From Urophycis tenuis (taxonomy: Eukaryota; Chordata; Actinopteri; Gadiformes; Phycidae): a stretch of 64,000 bases of DNA. A model generated the notes under the pieces. The model was not told the origin of the DNA, made no database searches, and saw only the letters and a program-made list of their open reading frames with translations. The stretch lies in NCBI GenBank assembly GCA_036785325.1, contig JAXIVH010000008.1:9838395-9902394 (forward strand), written 5' to 3'. Below, piece by piece: positions 38,001-49,288 of this stretch; within the stretch, counting starts at the first letter, position 1; every line of letters begins with the position of its first letter. A program made the translations under genes and the position numbers.

Positions 38001-38805
38001 TGTCTGCAACAGAAAGGAGGTAATTAAAAAGCAAATCATGTAAAAAAACAATAAAACATGAAGTGTTTTTTGATTGAATGAATGTCTTAGTAGCAGACTC
38101 AAGGTCCATAGAAAAACACTATTACATACAAAAATAAACAAATAAAAACAGTTCAAATGAACATTAGATTAGACATCAGACAAGGCATTTGTTTATGCTG
38201 ATATAACCTACAAGTGCAATTCAGCTACTAGCAGTGTTATGAACACTGCTAGTAGCTGAATAGCATGTAGTACCTTGACTTCCTGAGCTGTCATGCCACC
38301 AACAGTGGCTGGACCATAATACGGTGCAATGCTGGCTGTTGACTGACTGTACTGCCTGTTCTTTGGTGCGATGCGCTTTGCTTTTTATATGCCTTGTGAC
38401 ATCTGCCTTTCCTTGATGGGCACAGCTGTTCTCTTGTCTGCATATAGGGCACCAGAAGTAGGAGGTGGTTGTGCCTACAGTGATGAAGGGCCATTCTGCT
38501 GTCCACTCCCTTTTAAAAGTGCACCTGTAGATGGCTGCTCCACACTTGGCCTTCTGCTTCTTCCCTGTGTCTACTTGCATCTCCACTGTTTTATCTGCTG
38601 GCTCTTCTGTCTCATCGCCTGTCTCTGTGTTCTCAATTTGTATTTCTTCTACATCTTTGTCCTCACTGTCCTCAATCTCCTCTGATCTCTCTTGATCTTC
38701 TGTCTCTTCTGTGCCCTCTGCACTCTCATTTTCAGGGGGTGCTGTCACTGGCACTGCCCAGAATGACAGCAGATCTCTCTGCTGTCTCTTCCTCTTACCT
38801 AGCAT
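35004..38805 (-). pseudogene. hAT-superfamily transposase, multi-exon, inactivated
   Basis: The first coding segment (38805-38280) begins MLGKRKRQQRDLLSFW, has a Glu/Asp-rich stretch and a BED-like zinc motif FWCPICRQENSCAHQGK with following H residues. Later segments include ITDGSND (first catalytic Asp, near 37760), YVDNAPVNTGARNSIASR (second Asp, 37273-37638), GCPCHIIHN, VEAFSDPITEVYLLF and the C-terminal hAT dimerisation block LVLPHSNADAERVFSVVGLN (35285-35004). Segments are separated by GT-AG introns. It is broken: the reading frame shifts near 38330, before APYYGPATVGGM, and a TAA stop lies just after KSART near 37860. It is therefore not a functional transposase. The closest relatives are the BED-finger hAT group of vertebrates. 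Confidence 0.8.
38219..38261. repeat. Perfect hairpin, 20-bp arms, 3-base loop
   Basis: ATTCAGCTACTAGCAGTGTT, then ATG, then the exact reverse complement. It is close to the 3' end of the first transposase segment. No function assigned. Confidence 0.95.
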
Positions 38806-39576
38806 CTTTCAAAAGAAGCTACATGTTACAGTTTGATTGAATACTGTTTTACAGTGGGAGAACGCGAAAGAGAGAGTGCGAACGAGATATTTAATATGAA
38901 ATATATTTGATGGAAAATATTTAATATATTTGTATTAATATTTAATGTATTGTATTAATTGTATTGTAATTGAATTGTATGTCTGTATGTATGTTCTGCT
39001 TTTGGCAACAATAACGTTAGTCTCTTTTTCAAGCGTGAACTGGTCAAGAGAAGAGGCAAATAAATGTTACACAGCTCTGCAACAAATACAGGACAGTGAT
39101 AGACTTATAGCAGCCTTAAAACAGTACATATTAACTAGGAAACTCAAGGAGAAACAGTGATTCAACAGTCAACAAAATTGAGTAGTTATTTACCTTCCGT
39201 CTCCTAGCAACGTCGAGTGGGTTTTAAATGTCGGCGCAGTTGTGTGTGAAAGATAGTTAGAGACGCCAAGACTCACCTTACGTTGCTTCTGATTGGTTTA
39301 TATTGCGTGGTGCCTTCCGCGGTTGGTTAGATTTAGGCACAAAGGACTGATGGATTGGTCTAGAGTCCTATAGAGAGAGAGTGGCGTCAACGGAAGTTCA
39401 AAAGCTGGCCGATCACGTGGTTCACGTAGCCCTCTAATAGTTCCTGGAAGTGCTTGGTGGGCAATTGAGAAATACTAGGAAAACCACGACAATCGCTAAA
39501 GAATGTCAATAAATGCTTTGCTTTTGAATATTTGCATGCTTATGTTGATTTATTTGAACTCAGCTAAGTTTACTAA

Positions 39577-40310
39577 ACCTCTACATTCATTGATAGCATT
39601 AAAATCGTAATATTTCTGTTGATTTTTTACTTAAAGACATGAGTGAGGCAGACTGACAGATGACAGTAATTTTTCAATTGACTACTACGTAAAAGGTCTG
39701 ACTCACAGCAACGTATGTGTGTTCTAATAAGAAATCCGTAGCAAATGAATTAAATTTTCAGTTGAATTTATTGAAAATACAGTTCTATCACTGTTTGTTA
39801 ACTGTTACATATTCTCTTCCTTATAAATATAGGCTATAAGCTTCTGTTAATTGCTTTGACCTGCTGTCTCTAATAAACCATGTACATTCTGTACATTTCT
39901 ACCTGTGATACCTTCTTTCTTTTAACTTTCAGACTTGAGTTAGGCAGAATAACAGGTGATTAACAATAAATCTGGACTCCCAACAGCATAATGAAAATTG
40001 TGTTCTAATATTTGATTTCAAAGAAATAAATGTAATTATATCAGTTTGTTACCTCCTCTTCCTTATAAATATGTTATTTCTTTACTAAACCTGTACATTT
40101 GTTGGTAGCAATAAACTGATATTTCCTCTTTCCCCCCCCCCCCCCCCAAACTCTTCATTGAGGCAGAGCAACAGGTGACTGACAATGATTTGTCAATTGA
40201 CTACACACAATAAGTTTGGACTTGCAACAGCATAATAACTGTGTTCTAATATTTGAATTAATTGCAAATAAATTGAGTTCTATCACTATTTAACTGTTCT
40301 TGCTTATCCC
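39577..40310 (+). repeat. Three degenerate tandem units inside the THAP element
   Basis: Related blocks begin near 39577, 39873 and 40082. Each has a TAAACC...TACATT segment, a tract like CAGRTGAYTRACAATRA, then TGTTCTAATA and CTTCCTTATAAATAT or similar. Spacing is about 210-300 bp. Confidence 0.6.
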
Positions 40311-40478
40311 AAACTTACTCTACTGATGGATGCATAGTAAATCACAGTCCTTTTTCTAAACGCACTGAAGACCACAATGAATTCCTTAAAAACTTTATCT
40401 GCAGAAATCAAACAGATCAGCAGCACGGCAAGCTATTTGTCTCATTTCCGCTATGTTGTCCTTGATACAGTCTTCACC

Positions 40479-41407
40479 ATGGTATACTGTGCTGCATGGG
40501 GATGCTCCAATTGCTCGGAGAAAGGTGTCCACATGTATGGCCTCCCCAAAGACAGGGACAGACGAAGAGCATGGGTGGCTAAAGTCGGAAGGAGCAATTT
40601 AGCCATGACAGACAAAGACTTTAACAACAACAAAATATGTGAGGTAGTCACATTCATTAGATTAGATTAGATTAAACTTTATTGTCATTGTGCAGAGTAC
40701 AAGTACAGGGACAACGAAATGCATTCAAACAATGCATTTGCACTTTTGCACACTTTCAAATACCAGACCATTCGGAAATTTGAGCTTTTTTTAATTAAAA
40801 ACATAGAACAGGAAAACAGAAAAAAGATATATACTAGACATGTACGTACTCCTCGATAAAAATGAGTTGAGTGTGAAAATTGAGTTGAAGTCATCCTGCA
40901 GGGACATTTTGAGGCTGACCAGTTTGTCAAGACCAGCAAGGGCAAGACTAGGCTGAGAGAAGATGCGATACCCACCATCTTTGTGCATCGGCCAGTAGTC
41001 AGAAAGAGGAGGGCCCCTACTTCACGATGCCCCCTTCCACCTGCAAAGACAGGGTCCATATCTGCTGATGACAGCTACTGTATTAAAGATGACACAGGTA
41101 TAATGTATATGAACTCATGATAACTATACCATATTTCTTGTTTAAATGACAATATTATTTTAGTATTTAAAAATGAGCAGTGTCATGTCTTACTTGCACC
41201 AGTTTCTCAGATTGAGGAAAGAAAAGATGAGGAGAATGAGAGAAGGGAAAGTGACACAGAAGGAAGAGAGGACATGGCAGATGAGGAGAGACAGGGAGAG
41301 CTCACATCAGCCATTCAGCAGAGCAGGGAGCCACCAACCAGGGAATCCTTAGATTCTGCTCTCTTCCACTCCACAAAAGCAGCTGATATGCAACATCACA
41401 TAGACAG
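40479..41407 (+). CDS. THAP-domain protein, truncated, carried by transposable element
   Basis: Three exons join in frame: 40479-40643, 40902-41097 and 41203-41407. The THAP zinc finger is clear: MVYCAAWGCSN (C2CH first cysteines), LPKDRDRRRAWVAKVGR, NNKICE, GHFEADQF and the closing AIPTIF (AVPTIF-type). It is followed by a basic VVRKRRAP stretch and a Glu/Arg-rich acidic region. The exon at 41407 ends at a GTAATG donor and no further exon was found, so the C-terminus is missing or outside recognition. Start 40479 is chosen because THAP domains begin at M-V-x-C; an upstream in-frame ATG at 40377 exists. THAP domains bind DNA in both transposases and host regulators. No catalytic part is visible. 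Confidence 0.75.
40655..40745 (-). mobile_element. LINE 3' end in the THAP-gene intron
   Basis: (ATTAG)n followed by ACTTTATTGTCATTGTGCAG and AGTACAAGTACAGGGACAAC is the reverse complement of the LINE tail at 29590-29856. It lies in the intron 40644-40901. Confidence 0.75.
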
Positions 41408-41920
41408 GTAATGGTCATCAGAATTACAACAGTACACAATAGACACACCTAGTAACTATTTACGTGATTTGGTTGTTTGCCCTGTTATAATAGTATAATG
41501 ATCTTTTGGAGGGAAAAAACAAGTTGCCCAATACACACCACAGTAATTACAGCAACATGAATTACATTAAAAAGAACCACTGTCAAGTCAGTGCAATGCG
41601 GTGGTGAGAGACATTACAGACCATCATTCTGCAGCCTCAATGATATTAAATTGATGTATAACTGCAATCACACAATCGGAGTTGACGCCACTCTCTCTCT
41701 ATAGGACTCTAGATTGGTCTGGGATTGGTTGTTAGTCATTGGTTATCGGTCAGTCAATCAGAGTTACTCGAACTACGGACCAAAGTTTATTATGAAAAAA
41801 TAAATACAGAGTATTGAATGGGGAAATATAAGCGTGAGAAATGTCAAGTGTGGCGTGTGGTGTGAGAATGGGTCAAATTGCGTGACTGTCACACTCAAAG
41901 CGTGACACTTGGCAGCTCTG

Positions 41921-43716
41921 TGTATGGAAATAGGCTGTGATAATGAGACAATTATTAATGATATAATATTTGCTTAAATACAGCTTATACATTCCTGAAT
42001 ACATGTGGTACATTCTATTCCAAAAGTACATACCCTATAATAGAGCCATTCTGAATAAACTGTGGCTTCACTGTGCCCAAGCCTGTCGCTGTGCATGGGT
42101 AATGTCATGTGTGACCTTAAGAGGCCTTGAACAACTGTACAATAAACATTGCAGTCTTAAACGAGATACATTCTCACAACTCTATTCTGTGCAAACTCAA
42201 CTTACCCACATAACTTAACTCACCCACACTCAACTATCAATCATTGCATATTCACTCAGTTGAATTTAATTGGAATATTATTATGGCTCTTAGCAGATAC
42301 TTTATCCATAAATTGTGACTCAAGTGTGGGATTACATTTTCTAGATTACACTGCAGCCCTTTTACATTGTCATGCCATGGTAATTCCATAGTCCATGGAA
42401 TTGCGTTTTCTAGTTACAAATTACAATCAAAAAGCTATCGCAGAGTACTAGGCAACCTGCAATCAATGGTCTCTCTTCAACCTCCTCCCTCTAAACACCA
42501 TACTGAACATGGCAGGGCCTCCAGGGCAGCCGTTTCATCACTAAACACATAGAAGGCCTTCGACCGAAGTGAGTGGCGATGTTTGAAGCACTTAAAAGCT
42601 CTGGTTTCGGACACTGGGCCAGGACGTTATACTACGGTCCAAAAGCCTCCCTCCTACCTAATACAATAAACCAAGTTGGGTTACAACGCTGAGTGAGACT
42701 GGGAGACCCTACTTCTCAGATACTCTTTGACTCATTCCTTTGACAACAACAGGAAGCACATTTGACAACAGGGAACACTAATCAAATATCTCAATCTACC
42801 TGTGCAGGTTACAATCAACACAGGGCAGAACCACCGCAGGGGGTGTCATAAATATATGGCCCGTAATGCCTGTTGAGACTATAACTGTAATTACTTGACT
42901 TGATTAAAAAACAAATCAATGTAAAGAATAAAGTATTCATTTAATCACCTAAATGCAGGTAATAAAATACCTAGAAAAGATAGCTTTGATATTTCAGCAC
43001 CCCACTGTGATTCTGAAGTGTTGGTGTGTATGTGTTCTCTTGAAGCTGCTGGGTATTCCCCCAAAAGGCATACTGGAGAAGACCTGCGCTTCAGTACGCA
43101 CTCTCTGGTGAGAAGAAACTGAACTATCCTCTAGTTGTCCTCGCAATGAGACTACAGAATATCCTTGGCCTCTTGGTTATGTATTTCACTGTCAGTTGTT
43201 GTTATCATTGTTGTGTGATGTTGTTGTGTGACGTTAATGCAGGTCTTCCTGATTTCTACAGCAAACGGATTTCTCTGCCTCCGTCAGGTTGGCAGTCGTA
43301 TAAATCGACGAGATGTTTTTCATTGGCTTTGTCCCGATGATGTAGGGCACAAGGGTCTTCCACAGCCGTCGAAAGGTTAGTGTTCACCACACGATGTTCT
43401 GATAAAACGAAGTATGGAAGTGTTTGCTCAACACACTTCTGCATTCTGTATTAATGCACACAGGTTTTAATAATAAACTGATGTAAAAAATAAATAAATT
43501 ATAAATACATTAATTAATAGGCTACATACAATGAAAAGAGTAGTATGCCTACAGTATTTTCGTATTGTCAAGTCATGTTTCTTTAGCATAACAGGCTTAT
43601 TTCAGCACGCAGACTCCTTGAATCCTTGAGTGACGTTTGTTGCTAAATGGAAATTTTAACACCTGCAACATCAATGAGGGTTATTGGTGTTAGCATCTGT
43701 TCCTATTCCCTGGGAT
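41921..43716. other. No intact gene; degraded repeats
   Basis: Apart from the L1-type reverse transcriptase remnant at 42380-42730 I see no coding exon. A minus-strand open frame at 43256-43444 has no recognised relative. Confidence 0.5.
42380..42730 (+). pseudogene. L1/Tx1-type LINE reverse transcriptase remnant
   Basis: Across frames the translation shows KAFDRSEWR, a K-H-L-K-A-L stretch and a GDP-TS-Q-I-LFDS-like end, the order seen in L1-type reverse transcriptases (EKAFDRVEW to RQGDPLSP). Several frameshifts and stops are present. Confidence 0.6.
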
Positions 43717-44521
43717 TTATAGCTTTTTCATAAACATAAACATACCTACCCTTGTTGTAATTGCCTTTTCATACACTCGAAAAACTGTGGCCTTGGTGTA
43801 ATGAGAGGGCAGCAATTTAATATCAAAGCGTTTGTATCCAGGGACACGTCCAGGAAGAACCAATGCTTGAAGCTCTGCGAAGTTAACGATGAAGGAAACG
43901 ACGCGACAGGTGTCATCATGTGTGAGCAGTCTCCGATCTGTTCCCTGACGACCTCCGGACCTCTTAACTCCAGGGGTCAAGCCATATTCCTTATAGTGCT
44001 TAAGGAGAGCGGTCAGTTTATTTTAGCTGATGCTGAAATAAAAACGAGAACGTATACCCTACTGTCAGTAAAATGTTAAGATAAGATAAGATATTCCTTT
44101 ATTAATTCCCCTTAGGAGAAATGCACATTGACAAGCAGTACAGTGGGATAAAGGAGTGCAATAAAAAACAGAATATATACAATAAATAGATTTACCGGAT
44201 TCAGTATTGGACATGTATTGGACATACCTGGTGAAATATAGCCTAGTGCAGAATCAGAGTTACATAAACACAGTATTTTTAAAGCTACTTACCAATGTAG
44301 GAACTTGAATGAACGACAAACTCTCGTCCGAACACGTAGTGTTTGAGGGCGTTCTCGTATTCCGTGAGAGATGCCATGGATAACCGAAGATCATAAACAA
44401 AGTCCTCATTGAATGTTTTGAAACAAGGCTCCCCATTGTTTAGCTTGCACCCATTGCAAGAAAATGCAAGTATTTTCGTAAGCTCATCGTCTCGGTTTTC
44501 ATTCACTAACTGTACCCACAC
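43717..44521 (-). pseudogene. Fragments of an uncharacterised transposon-like protein
   Basis: Two minus-strand coding blocks are seen. The first, 44521-44285, reads like WVQLVNENRDDELTKIL, CNGCKLNNGEPCFKTFNED and ends at a donor-like site. The second, about 44015-43741, has HYKEYGLTPGVKRSGG, VVSFIVNFAELQALVLPGR, VPGYKRFDIKLLPSHYTK and ends TTR|GTAGGT. The VVxFIxNFAE-LPGRxPG-LLPSxxTK pattern recalls a multi-copy family of unnamed proteins in fish and invertebrate genomes, probably transposon-encoded. I cannot name it. An in-frame TAA just upstream of the second block suggests decay. Confidence 0.4.
44073..44200 (+). mobile_element. LINE-type 3' end with (AAGAT)n tail
   Basis: AAGATAAGATAAGATATTCC then TTTATTAATTCCCCTTAGGAG is a fish retroposon end in antisense. 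It lies between the two blocks of the preceding pseudogene. Confidence 0.5.
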
Positions 44522-45299
44522 ACACTGTGAAAGGAGCCAGGCTCACTCACAAAGGTTTCATCCTCATCCAAATTGTTGTTGTTGTTGTTGTCGTCGTCTT
44601 CAATACCGGTGGTATCGTGCTCCAGAGTGTCATCTTCGACATCACTGTTATTGACACTTTCTTCATCAGAGGAAGTGTCTTGATCACATCCAAAAAAATC
44701 ATTGACAAGCTTAAACCACTCTTGCTAGCCAGCAGCAAAACACAAATTGGATACCTCAATCCAGTTCAAAGCTTTGGCTATTTTCTTTTATTTTGATGAT
44801 GACATTTTCACACTGTAATTATGAGCATTTGTGTACATGTTTTAAGTGGTTTGATTGGTTTCTGAGATGTTTGACACCACATTTGGACAGCAGAGATCAT
44901 GACGTTTCCGGGGATACCCGAGAAATCCTCAGTTCAGACCAGTGGAGCCATAAAGATAATAGTGTTTATAGTAGAAATAGTGTTTATCTCTCTCAACATA
45001 AATAGCCATGCAAGTACCTTAACATAATTATCTGGAGTATGAAACTTTGGACGATGATTTTTGAATACCTTTTCTTTCATACAAGGTAAAAAAAAAGTAA
45101 TCCATAACGTTGCGACTTCTGACTCATTTCGCCAGACTGGGTCACATATACAGCATACATTAATGCTGTAAAATGTAATTATTAATCCAAGTGATTAATA
45201 AAAAATAACTCATAATCCTTCACACTTTGGACTACATCAGGATCTACATCAGTTAAGCACAGAACATGCAACAAAGAGTTACCAATAGGCTTTGTTCAG

Positions 45300-45640
45300 C
45301 CACAAAAGCAGCTGGTTCTCAAAGTTCTTTGAGCCAATGCATGCTCATCTTGGCCTGAAGATCAGCCCTGTAGCACTAAACAGTCTTTCACAGACTGTTG
45401 AGGCAGGGAGTGCCGTATTAAGCTTACGTGATAGCTGGCACACAGCTGGGAAGGACCTCGGTACCTCTACTCTTTCTCCTGGGCACCCCAGGTATGCATC
45501 CAATCGCTGGGTCGTTTCAAGAGGGCCGGTTTTCTTCAAGGAGGAAAAGAAGTCCTCTTCCTCAGATGATTGGGAGCCTTCACTGACGTGATTCTCGGCC
45601 TGACAGTCCAAGTGGCTTCTGATATAATCAATGCCTGTGG
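45300..45640 (-). pseudogene. hAT transposase C-terminal fragment
   Basis: The minus strand encodes LNTALPASTVCERLFSATG followed by LIFRPR, the hAT dimerisation block (PASSxxSERxFSxxGxI). It is preceded by an acidic EGSQSSEEEDFFSSL segment. The frame is lost just after RPR, so this is an isolated relic. Confidence 0.65.
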
Positions 45641-45968
45641 AATAAAAAACAAAAATCTGAATAATTTAGACCACATGACAGTATTGTAATTGTGATGGAA
45701 AGTGTTGTGTGTGAGTCATTAAATGTAATTTCAAACTCATTTCACTCTCTCCACAGAAATGACATATTAAGGGGAAGTTGAGAAGTGAGACACTAAATTT
45801 GGGAACTAGAAATGGCTGCGGCTATCAGCTCTGGATCTGCAGGCATCTCTCCACTGCATTTTTAAAGGTCTGAAATAAGTGCTGCAAGTAAAGGCTCACA
45901 GAATTTGGAGGCAACATGAAGGTGCTGGAGTTTGGTCCTTAGTAGAGTTATGGTGGGGACCAACCATC

Positions 45969-48900
45969 TAGGGTTGCCACATTTGATTTGAGATAAACCG
46001 GGACAGGGGACGGGGCTTCTAGCGGGGCGGGGGCAACGTTGGTGTGTGTGTATGGGAGCATAGGCTACCACTGGCATGGTGTAATAATGAATACAATGCT
46101 ATTATATATTTGTTTTATTGGTTCTCTATTATATGTATGTACACAAATTAAGTCAAGCAATAGTAAAGTAGTATAATAGTATATAAAGTAATAATAGTAT
46201 AGTAATAGTATAATAGTATATAAAGTACTAATGAATAAATTACATAAAAAACAATAAGAAAAATGTATACATTATAACATTTAGACCTATACTGTATGTG
46301 TAGGCCTAAGATAGCCTATAATTTAGCAAAGAACGTTGCATGGAACAGAATATATGTAATTCAAATATAAAAACCATCCCTAAAAAACAGAATTGCACTA
46401 GATACAGTCTACCCCTGCCCATAATGCAGAATATGTATGCCAGAAAAACAAGGAGAACATAAAATGTAGCATACAAGATATAGGCCCAGTCTAGGCAAGA
46501 ACAGATGCTTAAAGAAATGTTGGTTGTCAACAAGCACCAAACACACCAACAAGATCCTTCAGTCTTCTTCGGCTATTTGGGATCCATTCAGCAACAACCA
46601 GACCTATCAAATGATACAATAGGCAGGCTACAGATTCAACAAATAATACTAGATCTGACTTAAACAGAAAGGTAGACTACCAGGTGAACAGAAGTTATGT
46701 CTGTTGTTTTACCTATATTTAGGTATTTAGCTATAGGATATATCTTACCTATATTTGTCCGGGTGCACTCCCTGAAGCAGACGCACTCGCTGCACACACA
46801 CTCGCACTCACCCTGGACTCCGTCTCCTTACCCTGCTGCTGTTCCTTTCTATACATAATAAAAAATAAAAAATAAAAAACATTCCTTAATCCTATGTATT
46901 ATTTTTATTGTATCCATTTCGGCAACTGAACACCAACATTTCTCACCTCTTTCTCCATCTGTATTTCTCGTCCCTGCCTTCAGAAGTCCCTGCTGTCCCT
47001 CGATGAAATGTTTGAACTCCATGCAGGATAATTTAAAGTTCAGTCTGACCTGGAGTTCAGCTTTTACTAAACCTACAGACAATCTATTTCTTTTGTCTGA
47101 CCAGACATCTTCCATGTGGCTAAACACGCGTTCAGCATATGCGTTGCTGACAGGTATAGACAATACGAAAGACACCACTTTAAGTAATTCTTTTGCTGTT
47201 CCCTCTCTCTTGAAAAAGAAGGCCCATTTTTTATCAGGGGCCAGCTCTTCTGGGATGCTTTCAAAAACACTGTTCAGTACGGTGTAGTCTTGATAGAGCT
47301 TGTCAATATCAAGGCCTCCCAGCGCCACTTTCTCAACTAATTTCTCCAGCGCGTTCCATTCGATGGGAGCGCACAGCTGAAGACAGCTGGAGTAACATAT
47401 TAATGGGTCATCAAAATCAAAGTTACCCTCTAGGTACATGATGCCCTTTTCAAATAACCCATCGGCCAATCTGACAAACTCAGTTTGCTCTCTTGCGCTC
47501 AGTTGTCTGTATGCCTGTTTCGTCTTACTACCATAAAACTGGTCGGAGCGACGCATGATTAATTGGCTGCGCAGTCGGTTCATCACTTCATTTACATCCA
47601 GTAAACTAACGCTCTCATTCTCCAACTTCCGAATTGCGCTGTCAAATTCTTGCATGACATTATGCATGAGCAACAGAAGACACTCAGACACGGTCACGTC
47701 ATCACTGCTGTCTGCAGCATCCGCACCACCTGAGCACAAAGCTCTCCACACAATGGCAGGGCAATCTTTCTTTCCCAATGACAAAACATTCTAAGACTCG
47801 TTGGATTGCTGGCAATAAGGATAACCACCGAGTTGGTACATGCCTCAGAATCTCTTTGTATTGTACTGAAGTGAATTTGCAAAACTCCTTCAGTGACTCT
47901 ACCTTCTTGGCTGAGCAGGAGAACTCACTGTAGATCTTTAGAATCATGCACTCCGCATCATAGCCTTCCGAACTTAGAATCCTGTTTGCATGTTTCAAGG
48001 TGTTGTGAATTAAGTGGCATTTGCAGTTGGCTTTTACAATATGCGGATTAACTTCTTTCAGTTTTTGAAAAACAGAATTATGCTTGCCATAATTGACAGA
48101 GGCATTGTCAGCACCATATGCACTGATCTGTCTGACACAGAGGCCACTTGATTCTGTGATGTCAACTATTTGTTCGTAAATGGCTCTACTTGTTTCATGG
48201 GGGTCCTCGTAAAATTCCAATAGCCCGTATTTAACACCCTCATGTTCATGAAAATATTGCACTGTGTAGGGGTACACTTTAACATTGCCTGAGTTGGACG
48301 CGTCTGAACAAACAGAAAAGTACGGGGTATTCTTCAGCTCTGTAACTAAACGCTCTTGACTGTAGGGGGCTAGAACATTTTGAATTAAAGCCTCACTTTT
48401 AGTGCGTCCACATGCAACTTTTGATGCTATACAGGAGTCATGAAAAAGTGTGGTATTGAGCTTAATGCCGCAATCCGTAGAGAGGTAACTATGGCCATGA
48501 AGTACTCTGTGATAAACACTACAGAGCTCGACCACTGCTATCCTGTCTTCCTCTGGGGACCCCCTTTTTGTCATAAAAGAAGCAATGGCTCGATTTGGTC
48601 TCTTACTTGACATAACAGCCTGATGCTTTTTGGTTTTCTCGTGTGTGTCAACTCAAGAGTGAATCTCCCTTCATGCTTGACCACAATTTTGGCTGGGCAC
48701 AAAATACAGGTGGCAGAGAACGGATCACCTTGGGTAGGCCTTACCCACTCTGAAAAGTTATCAATTTTTACCCAGTCTGCGTTGTATACTGTGTATCTCT
48801 TTTTCTTCGCCGCTGGCGCTGACTTTAATGGTTTATCCTCCTCGTCCGTCTCTCCACCCATTTTATCAAACAAAATCAAACCGAAAATGTCTTCTTTTTT

Positions 48901-49288
48901 TTTTACTTAGCTACCCGGCCGCACTTACTCACTCACTCTCTTGGACGTGTGTCACATTGTATCCTAGGTGATGGTAAACTTCAGTTTCGCAGGTCTGCAT
49001 TACAACCAATCAAATTTAGCGCATGCCTGCCTCCGACAGCTGGATACAATGTATCAAGATAACGTAAGGAAAATAGCGGGATTGCAGGAGCAGAACGTAA
49101 GTTTTATTGAAAGTGCAACTACAGGCAACAGGCTACTTAAAAAAAAAAAAACTAAAAAAAGAACAGAACTGCCTTGCACCAAAAACCGGGACATTTAGTG
49201 TCCCGGGAAAGATTATACATTTTCCTGGACAGACATTAAAAAAAGAGAACAATCAGAACCGGGAATACCAGAACGTGTGGTAACCCTA
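45969..49288 (-). mobile_element. hAT transposon, 3.3 kb, 8-bp TSD
   Basis: The left end TAGGGTTGCCACATTTG and right end CGTGTGGTAACCCTA are imperfect inverted repeats. The identical octamer CAACCATC flanks both sides (45961-45968 and 49289-49296). It contains a nearly complete transposase on the minus strand (46849-48879). The subterminal regions repeat ACCGGGA-type motifs. Confidence 0.92.
46849..48879 (-). pseudogene. hAT transposase with two frameshifts
   Basis: Three overlapping minus-strand frames cover one protein: 48879-48571, 48613-47702 and 47784-46849. The N-terminus has a BED-like CILCPAKIVVKHEGRF. The middle has VCSDASNSG (first Asp region), YGADNASVNYGKHNS (second Asp), CKCHLIHNTLKHA and VPTRWLSLLPAIQRVLE. 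The C-terminus has PVSNAYAERVFSHMEDVW followed by SDKRNRLS, the hAT dimerisation block. Frame changes occur near 48610-48640 and near 47770-47790, so no intact product is expected. Otherwise the coding region has no stops, which suggests fairly recent decay. Confidence 0.88.

Larger units (their letters stand above)
39360..41712. mobile_element. Inverted-repeat element carrying a THAP gene, nested in the hAT
   Basis: Exact 32-bp terminal inverted repeats, starting CTAGAGTCCTATAGAGAGAG at 39360-39391 and mirrored at 41681-41712, are flanked by ATTGGT on both sides (39354-39359 and 41713-41718). The 2353-bp body contains three degenerate direct repeats (39577-40310) and a spliced THAP-domain gene, but no recognisable transposase catalytic domain. 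It could be a non-autonomous relative of a THAP-type (P-like or other) transposon. Confidence 0.8.
34774..41920 (-). mobile_element. Decayed hAT-like DNA transposon interrupted by a second element
   Basis: The left end CAGGGCTGCCAAGTTTCA and right end TGACACTTGGCAGCTCTG are inverted repeats. The hexamer TGTATG flanks both sides (34768-34773 and 41921-41926); hAT normally gives 8 bp, so the duplication is either decayed or atypical. The body carries a multi-exon transposase on the minus strand (35004-38805). The element at 39360-41712 is inserted near its 5' end; without it the transposon is about 4.8 kb. Confidence 0.75.

Noticed and set aside
38945..39160. Plus-strand frame ending VNWSREEANKCYTALQQIQD then SDRLIAALKQ
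   Set aside because: Looks protein-like but has no recognised family, start or splice partner; lies in decayed transposon sequence.
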